Source: an uncultured Muribaculaceae bacterium
GTDB lineage: Bacteria; Bacteroidota; Bacteroidia; Bacteroidales; Muribaculaceae
Direction: 5' to 3'
Assembly: GCA_910577315.1 (NCBI GenBank)
Contig: CAJTME010000004.1
Span: 182,110-246,109 of the forward strand
Length of the DNA: 64,000 nucleotides
The translations under genes and the position numbers were made by a program. Shown here in pieces: positions 1 to 8,501 of the stretch (position 1 is the stretch's first letter; the number at the start of each line of letters is the position of its first letter). The notes below the pieces were generated by a model that saw only the letters and a program-made list of their open reading frames with translations, was not told where the DNA came from and did no database searches.

Positions 1-613
1 GGGGACAAGCCACTACGGCTGTCTTAAGCCCGAGCCGCACAATGATGCCGCGCAAGAACATGTTGGTCTCGCCATATTCCGAAAGCAGATGTATTGCCCT
101 GTTGGACATCAATCGAAACTCAGAGTGGTCATAGACCGTCTCCACGCCCATCATCTCCTGAAAGCGATAGAAGCCGCGGGCCGAGGTACGTTTGAACCAT
201 GTGTCGGTATCACGCGACGAGCGCACTCCGAACACCACCTCGCAACCTTCGCGGAATTTCTCGACCATACGGATTATGGCTTCGGGATCGTCCTGAAGGT
301 CAGAGTCGATTGTGACAGCACAGTCGCAATGATCCATTGCTGTAAGCAATCCCGCAATCAGGGCGTTCTGCTGTCCTGAGTTATGGGCGAACGACAGACC
401 TTTGACCCTGCCGTCGGCCTTATGGGTCTCGTTTACAATCTGCCAAGTGGAATCCTTGCTGCAGTCATCGACACATAGAATATATGAATCCGCCGCGACA
501 AGTCCGTCACCAGCCATGCGAGTCAACAATCCGAGTAGGATTTTGAGCGATGAAGGCAATACTTCCTCCTCATTATAGCAAGGAATGATGATGGCAAGGC
601 GCGGTGGATTCAT
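1..613 (-). CDS. Glycosyltransferase family 2, DPM/GtrB-like (partial, C-terminus outside window)
   Basis: The reading frame begins at an ATG at 613 and runs off the window edge, giving 204 visible residues. The N-terminus shows the GT-A nucleotide-sugar fold: IIIPCYNEEE near residue 8, VDDCSKDST near residue 45 and the acidic DSDLQDDPE motif near residue 98, which fits the metal/nucleotide-binding DxD region. This arrangement is typical of polyprenyl-phosphate mannose/glucose transferases (DPM1, GtrB, ArnC type), which load a sugar on a lipid carrier at the inner face of the membrane. The family usually has two C-terminal membrane helices, which would lie outside this window. It lies downstream of proS on the same strand with a 40-base gap. 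The donor sugar cannot be told from sequence. Confidence 0.85.
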   Translation of the reverse strand, partial: MNPPRLAIIIPCYNEEEVLPSSLKILLGLLTRMAGDGLVAADSYILCVDDCSKDSTWQIVNETHKADGRVKGLSFAHNSGQQNALIAGLLTAMDHCDCAVTIDSDLQDDPEAIIRMVEKFREGCEVVFGVRSSRDTDTWFKRTSARGFYRFQEMMGVETVYDHSEFRLMSNRAIHLLSEYGETNMFLRGIIVRLGLKTAVVACP

Positions 614-653
614 TTTTTCTTGTTTGAATATCAGACGTGGTTGAACTTCGCAA

Positions 654-2135
654 TCAATACGCGCGGGCTATGATTACACGGCGCTTCGAGGGTTTGCCGG
701 TTACCATGCACACCCCCTCTTCCTCCTCGCCGTCGAGGGGGATGCAGCGTATGGTGGCCTTGGTCTCGTTTTTGATGAGTTCCTCGGTTTCGGGCGTACC
801 GTCCCAGTGGCAGAGGAAAAATCCGCCATCTTCGATTTTCTCCTTGAATTCTTCGTAGGAGTCGATTTTCTGGATACGGCTGTCACGCATTTTGAGCGCT
901 TTCTGATAGATGTTGTCCTGAATGTCTTCAAGAAGGTCGCGGATAGCTTCGGGCAGTCCGGCCAGTTGCATGACGTGCTTTTCGAGGGTGTCGCGGCGCA
1001 TCATTTCTACTGTACCGTTTTCAAGGTCACGGGCACCGATGGCAAGACGCACGGGCACACCTTTGAGCTCGTAGTCGGCAAACTTGAAGCCGGGGCGACG
1101 CTTGTCGTCGTCGTCATATTTCACGCTGATGCCGAGCTTGGCCAACTCCTCGATGATGGGAGTGATGGCTTCGGTTATCTGTGCGAGCTGTTCGGCATTT
1201 TTGAAAATGGGCACAATCACCACCTGAATCGGTGCGAGATGGGGAGGAAGCACGAGGCCGTTGTCGTCGGAGTGCGCCATGATGAGCGCGCCCATGAGGC
1301 GGGTCGAAACGCCCCATGAATTGGCCCATACATATTCGGGCTTGTTCTCCTTGTTGACGAAAGTCACGTCAAATGCTTTGGCAAAGTTTTGGCCGAGGTT
1401 GTGCGAAGTGCCCGATTGGAGGGCCTTGCCGTCCTGCATCATGGCCTCGATAGTGTAGGTATTGAGCGCGCCGGCAAAACGTTCGGTCTCGGTTTTCACG
1501 CCGATGATTACGGGAAGGCCCATGTATTTGCGGGCAAACTCAGCGTAAAGGTTGATCATCTGCACGGTGCGGGCCTCGCTCTCTTCGGCGGTTGCGTGTG
1601 CGCAGTGGCCTTCCTGCCAGAGGAACTCGGAAGTGCGGAGGAACATGCGGGTACGCATTTCCCAGCGCATCACATTACACCACTGGTTGCAGATGACGGG
1701 GAGGTCACGGTAAGAGTGGATCCAGTTCTTGTATGTGCCCCAGATGATGGTCTCGGAAGTCGGGCGCACGATGAGCTCTTCTTCCAAACGTGCCTCGGGA
1801 TCGACAATCACGCCCTTGCCATTGGGGTCGTTTTTGAGACGGTAGTGGGTAACGACAGCACATTCTTTGGCGAAACCTTCCACATGCTCGGCCTCACGGC
1901 AGAGGAACGATTTGGGTATGAGCAGGGGGAAATAAGCATTTTTGACGCCTGTCTGCTTGAACATGCCGTCGAGCGTCTGCTGCATCTTTTCCCAGATTGC
2001 ATAGCCATAGGGTTTGATTACCATGCAGCCGCGCACTGCCGACTGCTCAGCCAGGTCGGCCTTTACGACCAACTCGTTGTACCATTGTGAATAGTTTTCC
2101 TGGCGCTTGGTCAGGTGTTGAAGTTCAATTGCCAT
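654..2135 (-). CDS. proS: Prolyl-tRNA synthetase, type 3 (ProS)
   Basis: This 493-residue class II aminoacyl-tRNA synthetase charges tRNA-Pro with proline in the cytosol. It is the short archaeal/eukaryotic-like type 3 form, without the editing insertion domain of the E. coli enzyme. Visible signatures are the motif 2 region RWEMRTRMFLRTSEFLWQEG (about residues 158-177), a class II motif 3/HSDD region near residue 288, an anticodon-binding domain from about 305, and a C-terminal zinc-type domain ending in a terminal tyrosine (ARAY), usual in this subtype. Length agrees with the family. It has its own promoter upstream, separating it from the ompA-like gene. Confidence 0.96.
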   Translation of the reverse strand: MAIELQHLTKRQENYSQWYNELVVKADLAEQSAVRGCMVIKPYGYAIWEKMQQTLDGMFKQTGVKNAYFPLLIPKSFLCREAEHVEGFAKECAVVTHYRLKNDPNGKGVIVDPEARLEEELIVRPTSETIIWGTYKNWIHSYRDLPVICNQWCNVMRWEMRTRMFLRTSEFLWQEGHCAHATAEESEARTVQMINLYAEFARKYMGLPVIIGVKTETERFAGALNTYTIEAMMQDGKALQSGTSHNLGQNFAKAFDVTFVNKENKPEYVWANSWGVSTRLMGALIMAHSDDNGLVLPPHLAPIQVVIVPIFKNAEQLAQITEAITPIIEELAKLGISVKYDDDDKRRPGFKFADYELKGVPVRLAIGARDLENGTVEMMRRDTLEKHVMQLAGLPEAIRDLLEDIQDNIYQKALKMRDSRIQKIDSYEEFKEKIEDGGFFLCHWDGTPETEELIKNETKATIRCIPLDGEEEEGVCMVTGKPSKRRVIIARAY

Positions 2136-2208
2136 TATATTTTAGGAACGTGATTGGTTTTGTCTGTTAAAAGGTTGTCGGAAAACGACCTCCAAATGTT
2201 TTGCTACG

Positions 2209-2239
2209 CAAAGTTAGCAATAATTTTCCTTGAAAGCAA
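2209..2239 (-). promoter_or_regulatory. Bacteroidota-type promoter for proS
   Basis: On the minus strand a perfect -7 box TAACTTTG occupies 2216-2209, with CTTG/TTG about 20 bases upstream (2239-2237). This matches the TTTG-N19-21-TAnnTTTG pattern of the phylum. It would give a leader of roughly 70 bases before the proS ATG at 2135. Confidence 0.7.
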
Positions 2240-2261
2240 GAAAAGTATTGTCGGTCGCGGT

Positions 2262-2894
2262 CTATTTGCGCTTTACGCCCGCCATTTCGAGTAACCCGTC
2301 GTCTGGCACTATGAAAATCTCGGCGCGGCGGTTGGCCTCGCGGTTTGTGCGGGAGGTATTCGGCAGCCGTGGCTCATCCTTTCCGATGCCGTAAGGAATG
2401 ACGTTGGTTTCCTTTTCGCCGGCCAGTTGCCAAAGATAATCGTCGATGGCATTGGCACGGGCAGCCGAGATTGAATCGGCATAGGCATCGTCGCCCGTAT
2501 CATCGGTGTGGACAGTCACGAGCATCTTGTAGCGGCGGGGCTCACGGGCCACCATTCCGAGCGGACGCAGGAACTCGGCTCCGGCTTTTTTCAGCTCCAG
2601 CGAGCCGGAAGCAAACAATACGGAGCATGGAATGGTGATTTCAAGCACCTCGCCGTCGCGCAGGGGCTCGATTGTCATGCCGTTCTTAACAAGGTGGCGC
2701 CGCAGCTGGTCCATCGCTGTCACGACGTATGTCTTGGCCTTCTTCGGCACTTCGGGTGTGGCGAGGTTTTCGTCCACGCTCATCTCCAGAGCATCCGGCT
2801 CTGCCGTTTCAGTAGAGGCAGCGCTGAGAGGTGTGGCAACGATGCCGCATACCAATGCCACTGCAATTATTGATGAGGAAAGATAGCGCTTCAT
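2262..2894 (-). CDS. Exported OmpA-domain protein
   Basis: A 210-residue protein with a signal peptide (MKRYLSSSIIAVALVCGIVA, cut near residue 25) followed by an acidic linker and a C-terminal OmpA-like peptidoglycan-binding domain from about residue 95. The domain is seen in the order: a beta strand ending IPCSVLFASGSLELKKAGAE, a HTDDTGDDAYADSISAARA segment matching the family's HTDxxGxxxxNxxLSxxRA pattern, and a final NREANRRAEIFI strand (family NRRVEI). It probably sits in the periplasm and touches the cell wall. It is the last gene of the DUF4290-rimM chain, 3 bases after the upstream stop. Its specific role is unknown. Confidence 0.8.
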   Translation of the reverse strand: MKRYLSSSIIAVALVCGIVATPLSAASTETAEPDALEMSVDENLATPEVPKKAKTYVVTAMDQLRRHLVKNGMTIEPLRDGEVLEITIPCSVLFASGSLELKKAGAEFLRPLGMVAREPRRYKMLVTVHTDDTGDDAYADSISAARANAIDDYLWQLAGEKETNVIPYGIGKDEPRLPNTSRTNREANRRAEIFIVPDDGLLEMAGVKRK

Positions 2895-2897
2895 CTG

Positions 2898-3200
2898 TCA
2901 ATCGTCAAGGGAGTCTTCATAAGCGAGATATGCCCTCACAAAAGGCACGGCATCGGAGGCTGTAAGAGTGGCGGCCTTGTCCTTGCGAAGCATGCGGTCT
3001 ACATAATCGAGCAGGTCGACGATGTCAAGTTCGTCGTCATCGTCGTCCACGTCAATGTCAAGCAGGCCGTTTGCTTCATAATAGTCATAGATGAGGTCAA
3101 TGAGGTTGAACAGCTCATCATCATCCGGGTAGCGGGCCGAGAGCTCATCACCGACAGCCCCGCGCATATATTTTATGGCTTCGTTTTCGTCAAATTCCAT
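2898..3200 (-). CDS. Small acidic hypothetical protein
   Basis: A 100-residue cytosolic protein with no signal peptide or membrane segment. It is extremely acidic: a run DIDVDDDDDELDIVDLLDYV lies in the middle, encoded by a GAC/GAT-rich stretch, and the C-terminus reads YEDSLDD. Helical segments flank the acidic core. I do not recognise a named family. It starts 12 bases after rimM and ends 3 bases before the OmpA-domain gene, so it is almost certainly cotranscribed and translated with them. The codon use and frame integrity support a real gene. Confidence 0.7.
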   Translation of the reverse strand: MEFDENEAIKYMRGAVGDELSARYPDDDELFNLIDLIYDYYEANGLLDIDVDDDDDELDIVDLLDYVDRMLRKDKAATLTASDAVPFVRAYLAYEDSLDD

Positions 3201-3212
3201 AATCGTTGTCTG

Positions 3213-3737
3213 TTAGTTTAAATCGGTTATACCATCGGGTAAATCCATTTTGATGATACGGCCTTCGGTGTCGAGGGCCGTAATGAATTCCTCGGCAAAG
3301 GGCACGAATACCGTGCGTCCGTCCGCAGCTTCGACAAGCATGAGTATGTTGGCGGTCGAGTCGTCTATCCTCGCTATCGTTCCGAGCGGCGCGTCTCCGT
3401 TCCACAATTCATAGCCGACGAGATCATGAAGATGGACTCCGTCGCTGTCTTCTTCGTCAAAGGGGAGTTCGGCGGTGAGACCAAAGATTTCGTGATTGAC
3501 CAACGCCGAGGCCTGTTTCTCGTCGGATATTCCCTCAACCTTTATAAGCCAGCTGTCGGTGCCTTTGCTGCGTACACCTTCGAGAAAGAAAGGCACGAAA
3601 ATACCGTCCTGCTCAATGATTATGCAGCGCAGTTCCGAGGGATCGATGTCGTAGTCGAACATCGCATTGAGTTCGCCTTTTATGCCATGGGGTTTGAAGA
3701 CCTTGCCAATGGACGTGAGTTGGTCAGCCTTAATCAT
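3213..3737 (-). CDS. rimM: Ribosome maturation factor RimM
   Basis: This 174-residue protein assists late assembly of the 30S subunit head, binding S19 and 16S rRNA. The N-terminal RimM beta-barrel begins IGKVFKPHGIKGELNAMFDY (about residues 11-30), with the characteristic G-K/x-V-x-x-x-H-G-I-K-G-E signature. A PRC-barrel domain follows from about residue 98 (DLVGYELWNGDAPLGTIARI) and ends with the usual FVPFAEEFI and DLPDGI motifs. Length fits the family. It lies between DUF4290 (5-base gap) and the acidic protein. The absence of trmD and rplS, common rimM partners elsewhere, is usual for Bacteroidales. Confidence 0.95.
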   Translation of the reverse strand: MIKADQLTSIGKVFKPHGIKGELNAMFDYDIDPSELRCIIIEQDGIFVPFFLEGVRSKGTDSWLIKVEGISDEKQASALVNHEIFGLTAELPFDEEDSDGVHLHDLVGYELWNGDAPLGTIARIDDSTANILMLVEAADGRTVFVPFAEEFITALDTEGRIIKMDLPDGITDLN

Positions 3738-3742
3738 GATAA

Positions 3743-4330
3743 TTATCCTTTCTTCTTTTTCTTTTTGCCAGGAACAGGCGCAATTTTGAATTCATGCAGC
3801 TGCACATCCGCCGGGTCGAGCCTTATGGCTCCATCTGTCATCTCGTATAGGTCGGAGAAAATTTTTTCATCGTCAACTCCCTCGGGATTTACCGCCAGCA
3901 TGAGCTTCTTCATGTGATTGGCGAGCAGGATGACGAGCGCGTCGCGTTCCTCTCCCGGTTCCATCTTAGCGGCCTCCTGCACCATGAGTTCAAGGTGACA
4001 GCCATACACACGGCGGCGTGCATGTCCGCTGCCCAAGGCAACCGGCTCCGGCACTTTGTCAAACTCCTCGGGTTTAACGAGTTCGAAGGGCAAATCTATG
4101 TCGAGTTTGAAATCGCTCATGATGGCCAGATGGTCCCACAACTTGCGGCGGTTGGCCTTCTGATCGCCCTGCGAGGGAAAAAGAATCGACATCGCATCGA
4201 CAATTGAGCGGGCGCAACGGGTGCGTTCGTCCTTATCCTCGATTGTCAGGCAATGGTCGAGCATATTCTGTATGTTGCGGCCATATTCGGGCAACACGAG
4301 TTGTTTCATGTGGTTGTTATATGTCAGCAT
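3743..4330 (-). CDS. DUF4290 family protein
   Basis: A 195-residue cytosolic protein. The N-terminus (YNNHMKQLVLPEYGRNIQNM) is the signature of DUF4290, a family I know only from Bacteroidota and of unknown function. The rest is mostly helical, with a basic KKKKKK tail at the C-terminus. The ATG at 4330 fits the family's usual start better than the internal Met at residue 8. It is the first gene after a promoter that overlaps the end of the MBOAT gene, and rimM follows after 5 bases, so a link with ribosome assembly is plausible but unproven. Confidence 0.85.
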   Translation of the reverse strand: MLTYNNHMKQLVLPEYGRNIQNMLDHCLTIEDKDERTRCARSIVDAMSILFPSQGDQKANRRKLWDHLAIMSDFKLDIDLPFELVKPEEFDKVPEPVALGSGHARRRVYGCHLELMVQEAAKMEPGEERDALVILLANHMKKLMLAVNPEGVDDEKIFSDLYEMTDGAIRLDPADVQLHEFKIAPVPGKKKKKKG

Positions 4331-4355
4331 ATAATTATCTACAAATTTTAAGCTA

Positions 4356-4385
4356 CAAAGTTACGAAATAAAATCAATATTTCAA
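4356..4385 (-). promoter_or_regulatory. Promoter for the DUF4290-rimM operon
   Basis: The minus strand carries TAACTTTG at 4363-4356, with an ATTG-like -33 element about 19 bases upstream that overlaps the stop codon of the MBOAT gene. The 25-base leader ends at the DUF4290 ATG. This shows that the rimM group can be transcribed apart from the ftsY chain. Confidence 0.65.
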
Positions 4386-5875
4386 TATTGCAGGTAAATG
4401 AACGGTACGAGGTCACTCGCACTGGCCTGTATCACCAGAAAAATCACCAACGCGAGCAACAGCCCTTGCATCAGCGCGGGCGTCGCGGCATAAGCCGACG
4501 AGATGCCGTCGGTCCAGCTGCGGGGTGTGTAATGCGACACCATAGCCGCTCCGATGGCCAATACAATGAGCAGATAGCTTTCAACAAACTGGGGTGCAAC
4601 GGAAGCATGGAAATCTCCCGCAATCTGCGATGCCATGGCGCCGAGGGTCTCGAGCGAGTCGGCGCGGAAAATTGCGAAACCGATTACTATTAGTGTGAAA
4701 GTAATCGCGGTGTTGGCGACCCTGACCGGGAATGTACCCTTGAGGGCTTCGGGCAACTTCCATACACCTTTTATGGCCTTGTGTGCGGCAAGCAGCAAAC
4801 CGTGGTACGCACCCCACAGCAGGTACATCCATCCGGCGCCATGCCATAATCCGCCGAGAACCATCGTAAGAAAATTATTGAGGTATGTGCGCCATTTTCC
4901 CTTGCGCGAGCCACCGAGCGGAATGTAAAGATAGTCGCGCAGCCAGGTTGACAGAGAAATGTGCCATCTTCGCCAGAAATCCGATGGATTCTGAGCTTTG
5001 AACGGAGCGCGGAAGTTGTCTTTGAATCGGTAGCCAAGCAACAGCGCGAGGCCGATGGCCATGTCGGAATATCCCGAGAAATCGCAATACAGTTGGATGG
5101 TGAAGCCCACGCATCCCATGACATTTTCAAAGCCGGAGTATAGCGACGGATTGTCGAATATACGGTTTACGAAATTGCCGGATATATAGTCTGCGACCAC
5201 CACTTTCTTTATCAGGCCGGTCATTATCAGGAAAAGGCCCTCGCCCACCATCGCCTGTGTGGGAAGCGGATTCTGCTTTATCTGGGGCAGCATATCCTTG
5301 GCACGGACGACGGGACCGGCCAGCAAAGGAGGAAAGAAGGTCAGGAAAAACGTATAATGAAGCGGATTCTTTTCGGGTTCGATGTCATGCCTGTAAATGT
5401 CCACGATATAGCTTATCGAACGGAATGTGAAAAATGAAATGCCTGCTGGAAGAATGATGTCGAGGGTGTCAAAGTTGCCGTGGGTGAATTGCGCCCACGT
5501 TTGACCGAGCAGGTTGAAATATTTGAAATACACCAACATCCCGAGGTTCACACTCACGTTCAGACCGACTATGGTTTTCCTGAGCCACTGCGCCTTAGAG
5601 GCTCCGAGAGCCATGCCGAGCAAATAGTCGCTCACACAAACCCCGAGAAGGATAAAGCAACATTCGGCGCTCGACTTATAGTAGAAATAGAGCGAGAACA
5701 TGATGGTGGCGAGCATCTTTACGGCAGGCCAGCGGCGCAATCCGTTGTATATCATGAGGAACACCACGAACAGCACCAGGAACAGCCCGGTATTGAACAG
5801 CAGTGGGACTTTCGGATCGTACAGAAGTTTCCCCGCTATTTCATGCAGGTTTATTTCATTTATAATGTCGGTCAT
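4382..5875 (-). CDS. MBOAT family O-acyltransferase (AlgI-like)
   Basis: A 497-residue polytopic inner-membrane protein with about ten hydrophobic segments. The AlgI/DltB-type MBOAT core is clear: FWRRWHISLSTWLRDYLYIP (about residues 303-322), then LGGLWHGAGW around residue 342 with the invariant catalytic histidine. In alginate and related systems such proteins pass acetyl groups across the membrane to an SGNH-type partner that O-acetylates a polysaccharide. Here two SGNH/GDSL proteins sit directly upstream in the same chain (14-base gap), so O-acylation of a surface glycan is likely. The substrate cannot be read from sequence. Confidence 0.92.
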   Translation of the reverse strand: MTDIINEINLHEIAGKLLYDPKVPLLFNTGLFLVLFVVFLMIYNGLRRWPAVKMLATIMFSLYFYYKSSAECCFILLGVCVSDYLLGMALGASKAQWLRKTIVGLNVSVNLGMLVYFKYFNLLGQTWAQFTHGNFDTLDIILPAGISFFTFRSISYIVDIYRHDIEPEKNPLHYTFFLTFFPPLLAGPVVRAKDMLPQIKQNPLPTQAMVGEGLFLIMTGLIKKVVVADYISGNFVNRIFDNPSLYSGFENVMGCVGFTIQLYCDFSGYSDMAIGLALLLGYRFKDNFRAPFKAQNPSDFWRRWHISLSTWLRDYLYIPLGGSRKGKWRTYLNNFLTMVLGGLWHGAGWMYLLWGAYHGLLLAAHKAIKGVWKLPEALKGTFPVRVANTAITFTLIVIGFAIFRADSLETLGAMASQIAGDFHASVAPQFVESYLLIVLAIGAAMVSHYTPRSWTDGISSAYAATPALMQGLLLALVIFLVIQASASDLVPFIYLQY

Positions 5876-5889
5876 GGATGGAGAGAGGC

Positions 5890-7128
5890 TTAATAATTTG
5901 AAGCGGCGTTGCGTAAAGCTTCTTCAAGTGCGTCGGTGAAAAGATTGCCCTGAAGGGTATAGCCGGCGCGGGTGAGGTGGATGCGGTCTTTGTTGAGAGT
6001 GGAATCCGCGAGCCATTTGAAAGATGACCCGGTGCCACCGGCCACATCATAGAAATCATAGACAGGTATGCCTTCTTTCTCAGCAAAACCCATAATCACG
6101 TCGCGCAGACGCTTTACGTTGACATTCACGGAATAGGTCGTGCGGCGTCGGCGTCCTTTGCGCCGCACCGTGCTCTTGCGCTGGCACTCCGAGGGAGTGG
6201 TGAGCAGCAATGCCGCACCGGGACACGCCTTGCGCAAATCCCTGACAAGTGCCGACATCTGCAGCCACATCTCGTCGTTGGACGTCTTGTTGAATGCCTC
6301 GTTCGTACCAAGCGAAATGATTATGAGGGCCGGATTGAATCTGGCCACATCGCCGGCAAAGCGCGGCACCATATTATAAGTGCCGTAAGTGGCTCCGTTA
6401 TTACCTATCACATGGTAGGCCACACCTGATTTTCCGCGCACGAGATTGAATCCGTGGAGCGTCGTTCCCGCCGGAGCGTGAAAGCGCAAATCGGCGGCAC
6501 ATGTAGTATCGGGCAACGCTATTTCGAGGATACCGTCCTGTCCCATGATTGTTGAGTCGGGTAGCAAAGTCAGCCCGGGCCCAGTGTAATAGACAGCAAC
6601 GGAGTCAAACGGTTCCTTGGCCGACAGTGTGATTCCAAATTCGTTGTCTTCGGGTTTGATGCCAATGCCTGTGAATCCCATCTCGGTGGCCCAGGGCAGT
6701 TTCAGCAGGCGGGATTGCACCATCGGTGTGGATGAGCTTATAACATAGTCGACAGGTTCATTCGTGCCGGCGAGTTTGAACGGCACAATCAGGGCACGTC
6801 CGGCCGAGCCATAGCTTTCGCCGAGCCTCGCGCGGCTCACGGCAGTACCCATGTCGGCTTGCAGGTGTGAATCTCCGATATGCACAATGTCCACCCGAGC
6901 CGAATCGGTACGGGCAAGCCGGTCGGCAAGAAACTGCCAGTCGGCGCCATTCATCTGTATATGATTGGCGTCAAGGTTGACATACGACGGATAATCGCGC
7001 GCCGGGATTTCGGGAGCCGACATATTTATCTCGGGATTTTCGCGCAGGTGCGCCTGCGTGTCATCCTGAGCATGGACCGCAAGCGAGGCACCGAGACATA
7101 TAATTAATGATATTGTGAAATTCTTCAT
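5890..7128 (-). CDS. Exported SGNH/GDSL-family protein (probable acyl transfer partner of MBOAT)
   Basis: A 412-residue protein with a cleavable signal peptide (first ~20 residues, ending AVHAQ). The SGNH blocks are visible: block I IGDSHLQ at residues 84-90 with the nucleophile Ser87, LGTNEAF around residue 273, and DRIHLTRAGY near the C-terminus with the catalytic Asp-x-x-His. It should act in the periplasm or on the cell surface, either as an esterase or as the O-acetyltransferase half of an MBOAT/SGNH pair, as in AlgJ/AlgX or PatB systems. Its start overlaps the stop of the second SGNH gene by four bases (ATGA). Confidence 0.85.
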   Translation of the reverse strand: MKNFTISLIICLGASLAVHAQDDTQAHLRENPEINMSAPEIPARDYPSYVNLDANHIQMNGADWQFLADRLARTDSARVDIVHIGDSHLQADMGTAVSRARLGESYGSAGRALIVPFKLAGTNEPVDYVISSSTPMVQSRLLKLPWATEMGFTGIGIKPEDNEFGITLSAKEPFDSVAVYYTGPGLTLLPDSTIMGQDGILEIALPDTTCAADLRFHAPAGTTLHGFNLVRGKSGVAYHVIGNNGATYGTYNMVPRFAGDVARFNPALIIISLGTNEAFNKTSNDEMWLQMSALVRDLRKACPGAALLLTTPSECQRKSTVRRKGRRRRTTYSVNVNVKRLRDVIMGFAEKEGIPVYDFYDVAGGTGSSFKWLADSTLNKDRIHLTRAGYTLQGNLFTDALEEALRNAASNY

Positions 7129-8501
7129 CGGCTGAGAGAGGTTGTTAATGATTTGATGAATATGTCGGCGAGTTCCTTGCCGCCCCTATGGTTGAGGTGG
7201 ACGTAGTCCGAGTTGACAAGCTTGCGGCCATGCCATTCGACAGCCGCGCCTTCGCCACCCATTGCAGCGCGCGTGTCCCAAAACAGCGAGCCGGTCTGCC
7301 GTGCAACATCTCGCTGGGCCTTGACCATAGCCGTGACGGTTGGCATTGAACCGAGCGCCGTCCCCGACTTATGGCCACGGTCACCTACGCCCAATATCAT
7401 AATCTGCGCGCCGGGGTACAGGGTCTTTATGTTATTGACCACCTCGACCATTCCGGCTCCATAGGCCGTGTAGTCTTTTTGGGCAGCCGACAGGGCGTTC
7501 ATTCCAAATTCGAGGATGATGATGTCATAGTCTATGTAACGCCGCATCGAAGCGGTAGTGGTGGCGTTGAGCTGCCTGTGGCTGATGCCGCTGTTACCGC
7601 GCAGCGAGATGTCGTCGAGCACAATGCCATAGGTACCTTCAAGCCATATGCCGAGCACTTGCAGCCCGTTGATGTCTGTCGATACCCTGATGTCTTTCGT
7701 CGGGCTGTTCAATGTTACGCACTGCACTTCGCTGCTTCCTTCCACCGTGTGCACATCCGTCTGATTGTCAACGCCTGTGAACGTGATGGTTCCGTCGACA
7801 GGCGCGATGAACACGACAGAGGTTCTGTGCCAGGCATCGGCATGCGCCGGACGCACCGAGCCCCTGAAGCGCACGTTTGCCCCGGGAGTGGCTGTATAGC
7901 AAGTGCCGAGGATGGTGCGGAGGGCGTCGTCTTGCTTCATTTTGCGTATCTCGTGTTCGGTCCAGTTGTCCGAAGTCTGATTGACGGAATGTCTGAAACC
8001 CGGAAAATGACTGAAAGCGGCCATGTACCCTACTCCACAACCGCCATACATATCCTGAAGCGAAGCACGGATGTCCTGAGCGAGTATGTCGCCCTCGATA
8101 TAAGAGTCACCCACCATGGCTATCCTTACCCTTCGCGAGGCGCCCTCGTCAAGTGTCGAGGCAAGACGCGCCAGGCCGGTATGGTCCGGAGAATAATCTT
8201 CTATGAGTACAGTCCCGTCAATTGTCGGAGCCTTGAAGTCGGCCGGAATCTCAATGACGGCATCGGGAGTATCGACGGGCGCAGAAGGCACGATGTCTTT
8301 CAGCTTGGCCAACTCGGGGTCGAGGTTGTCGGCCACTGCTGAATCGGTCGCGGGCGCTGATGCGGCAGGAAGCAGGTCGCCCAGAAGGTTGAAATTTTTA
8401 AGTCTGCCACCAGTCCATTTTTCCCACGGGCACACCGACATAACGGCCAGGGCAACCAGGGCCGTGAATATAATGGTGAAAAGACGCAGGGGGCTATGCA
8501 T
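7125..8501 (-). CDS. Membrane-anchored SGNH/GDSL-family protein
   Basis: A 458-residue protein with one N-terminal membrane anchor or signal (about residues 7-23) and a linker rich in Ala/Pro/Asp up to about residue 95. The SGNH blocks follow: AMVGDSYIEGD at residues 128-138 (Ser133), LEFGMNAL around residue 335 and DYVHLNHRGG near the C-terminus (Asp-x-x-His). An N-terminal carbohydrate-binding-like jelly-roll insert between blocks I and III is suggested by beta-rich sequence but I cannot confirm it. It overlaps the stop of the chorismate-binding gene by eight bases and the next SGNH gene by four, so the three envelope genes are coupled to ftsY/rimO. Confidence 0.8.
   Translation of the reverse strand: MHSPLRLFTIIFTALVALAVMSVCPWEKWTGGRLKNFNLLGDLLPAASAPATDSAVADNLDPELAKLKDIVPSAPVDTPDAVIEIPADFKAPTIDGTVLIEDYSPDHTGLARLASTLDEGASRRVRIAMVGDSYIEGDILAQDIRASLQDMYGGCGVGYMAAFSHFPGFRHSVNQTSDNWTEHEIRKMKQDDALRTILGTCYTATPGANVRFRGSVRPAHADAWHRTSVVFIAPVDGTITFTGVDNQTDVHTVEGSSEVQCVTLNSPTKDIRVSTDINGLQVLGIWLEGTYGIVLDDISLRGNSGISHRQLNATTTASMRRYIDYDIIILEFGMNALSAAQKDYTAYGAGMVEVVNNIKTLYPGAQIMILGVGDRGHKSGTALGSMPTVTAMVKAQRDVARQTGSLFWDTRAAMGGEGAAVEWHGRKLVNSDYVHLNHRGGKELADIFIKSLTTSLSR

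Noticed and set aside
1389..2090. Open frame of 233 codons on the plus strand
   Set aside because: Antisense to proS, which is certain by motif and length.
7371..8342. Open frame of 323 codons on the plus strand
   Set aside because: Antisense to the SGNH gene at 7125-8501, with no motif or promoter; a codon-bias shadow.
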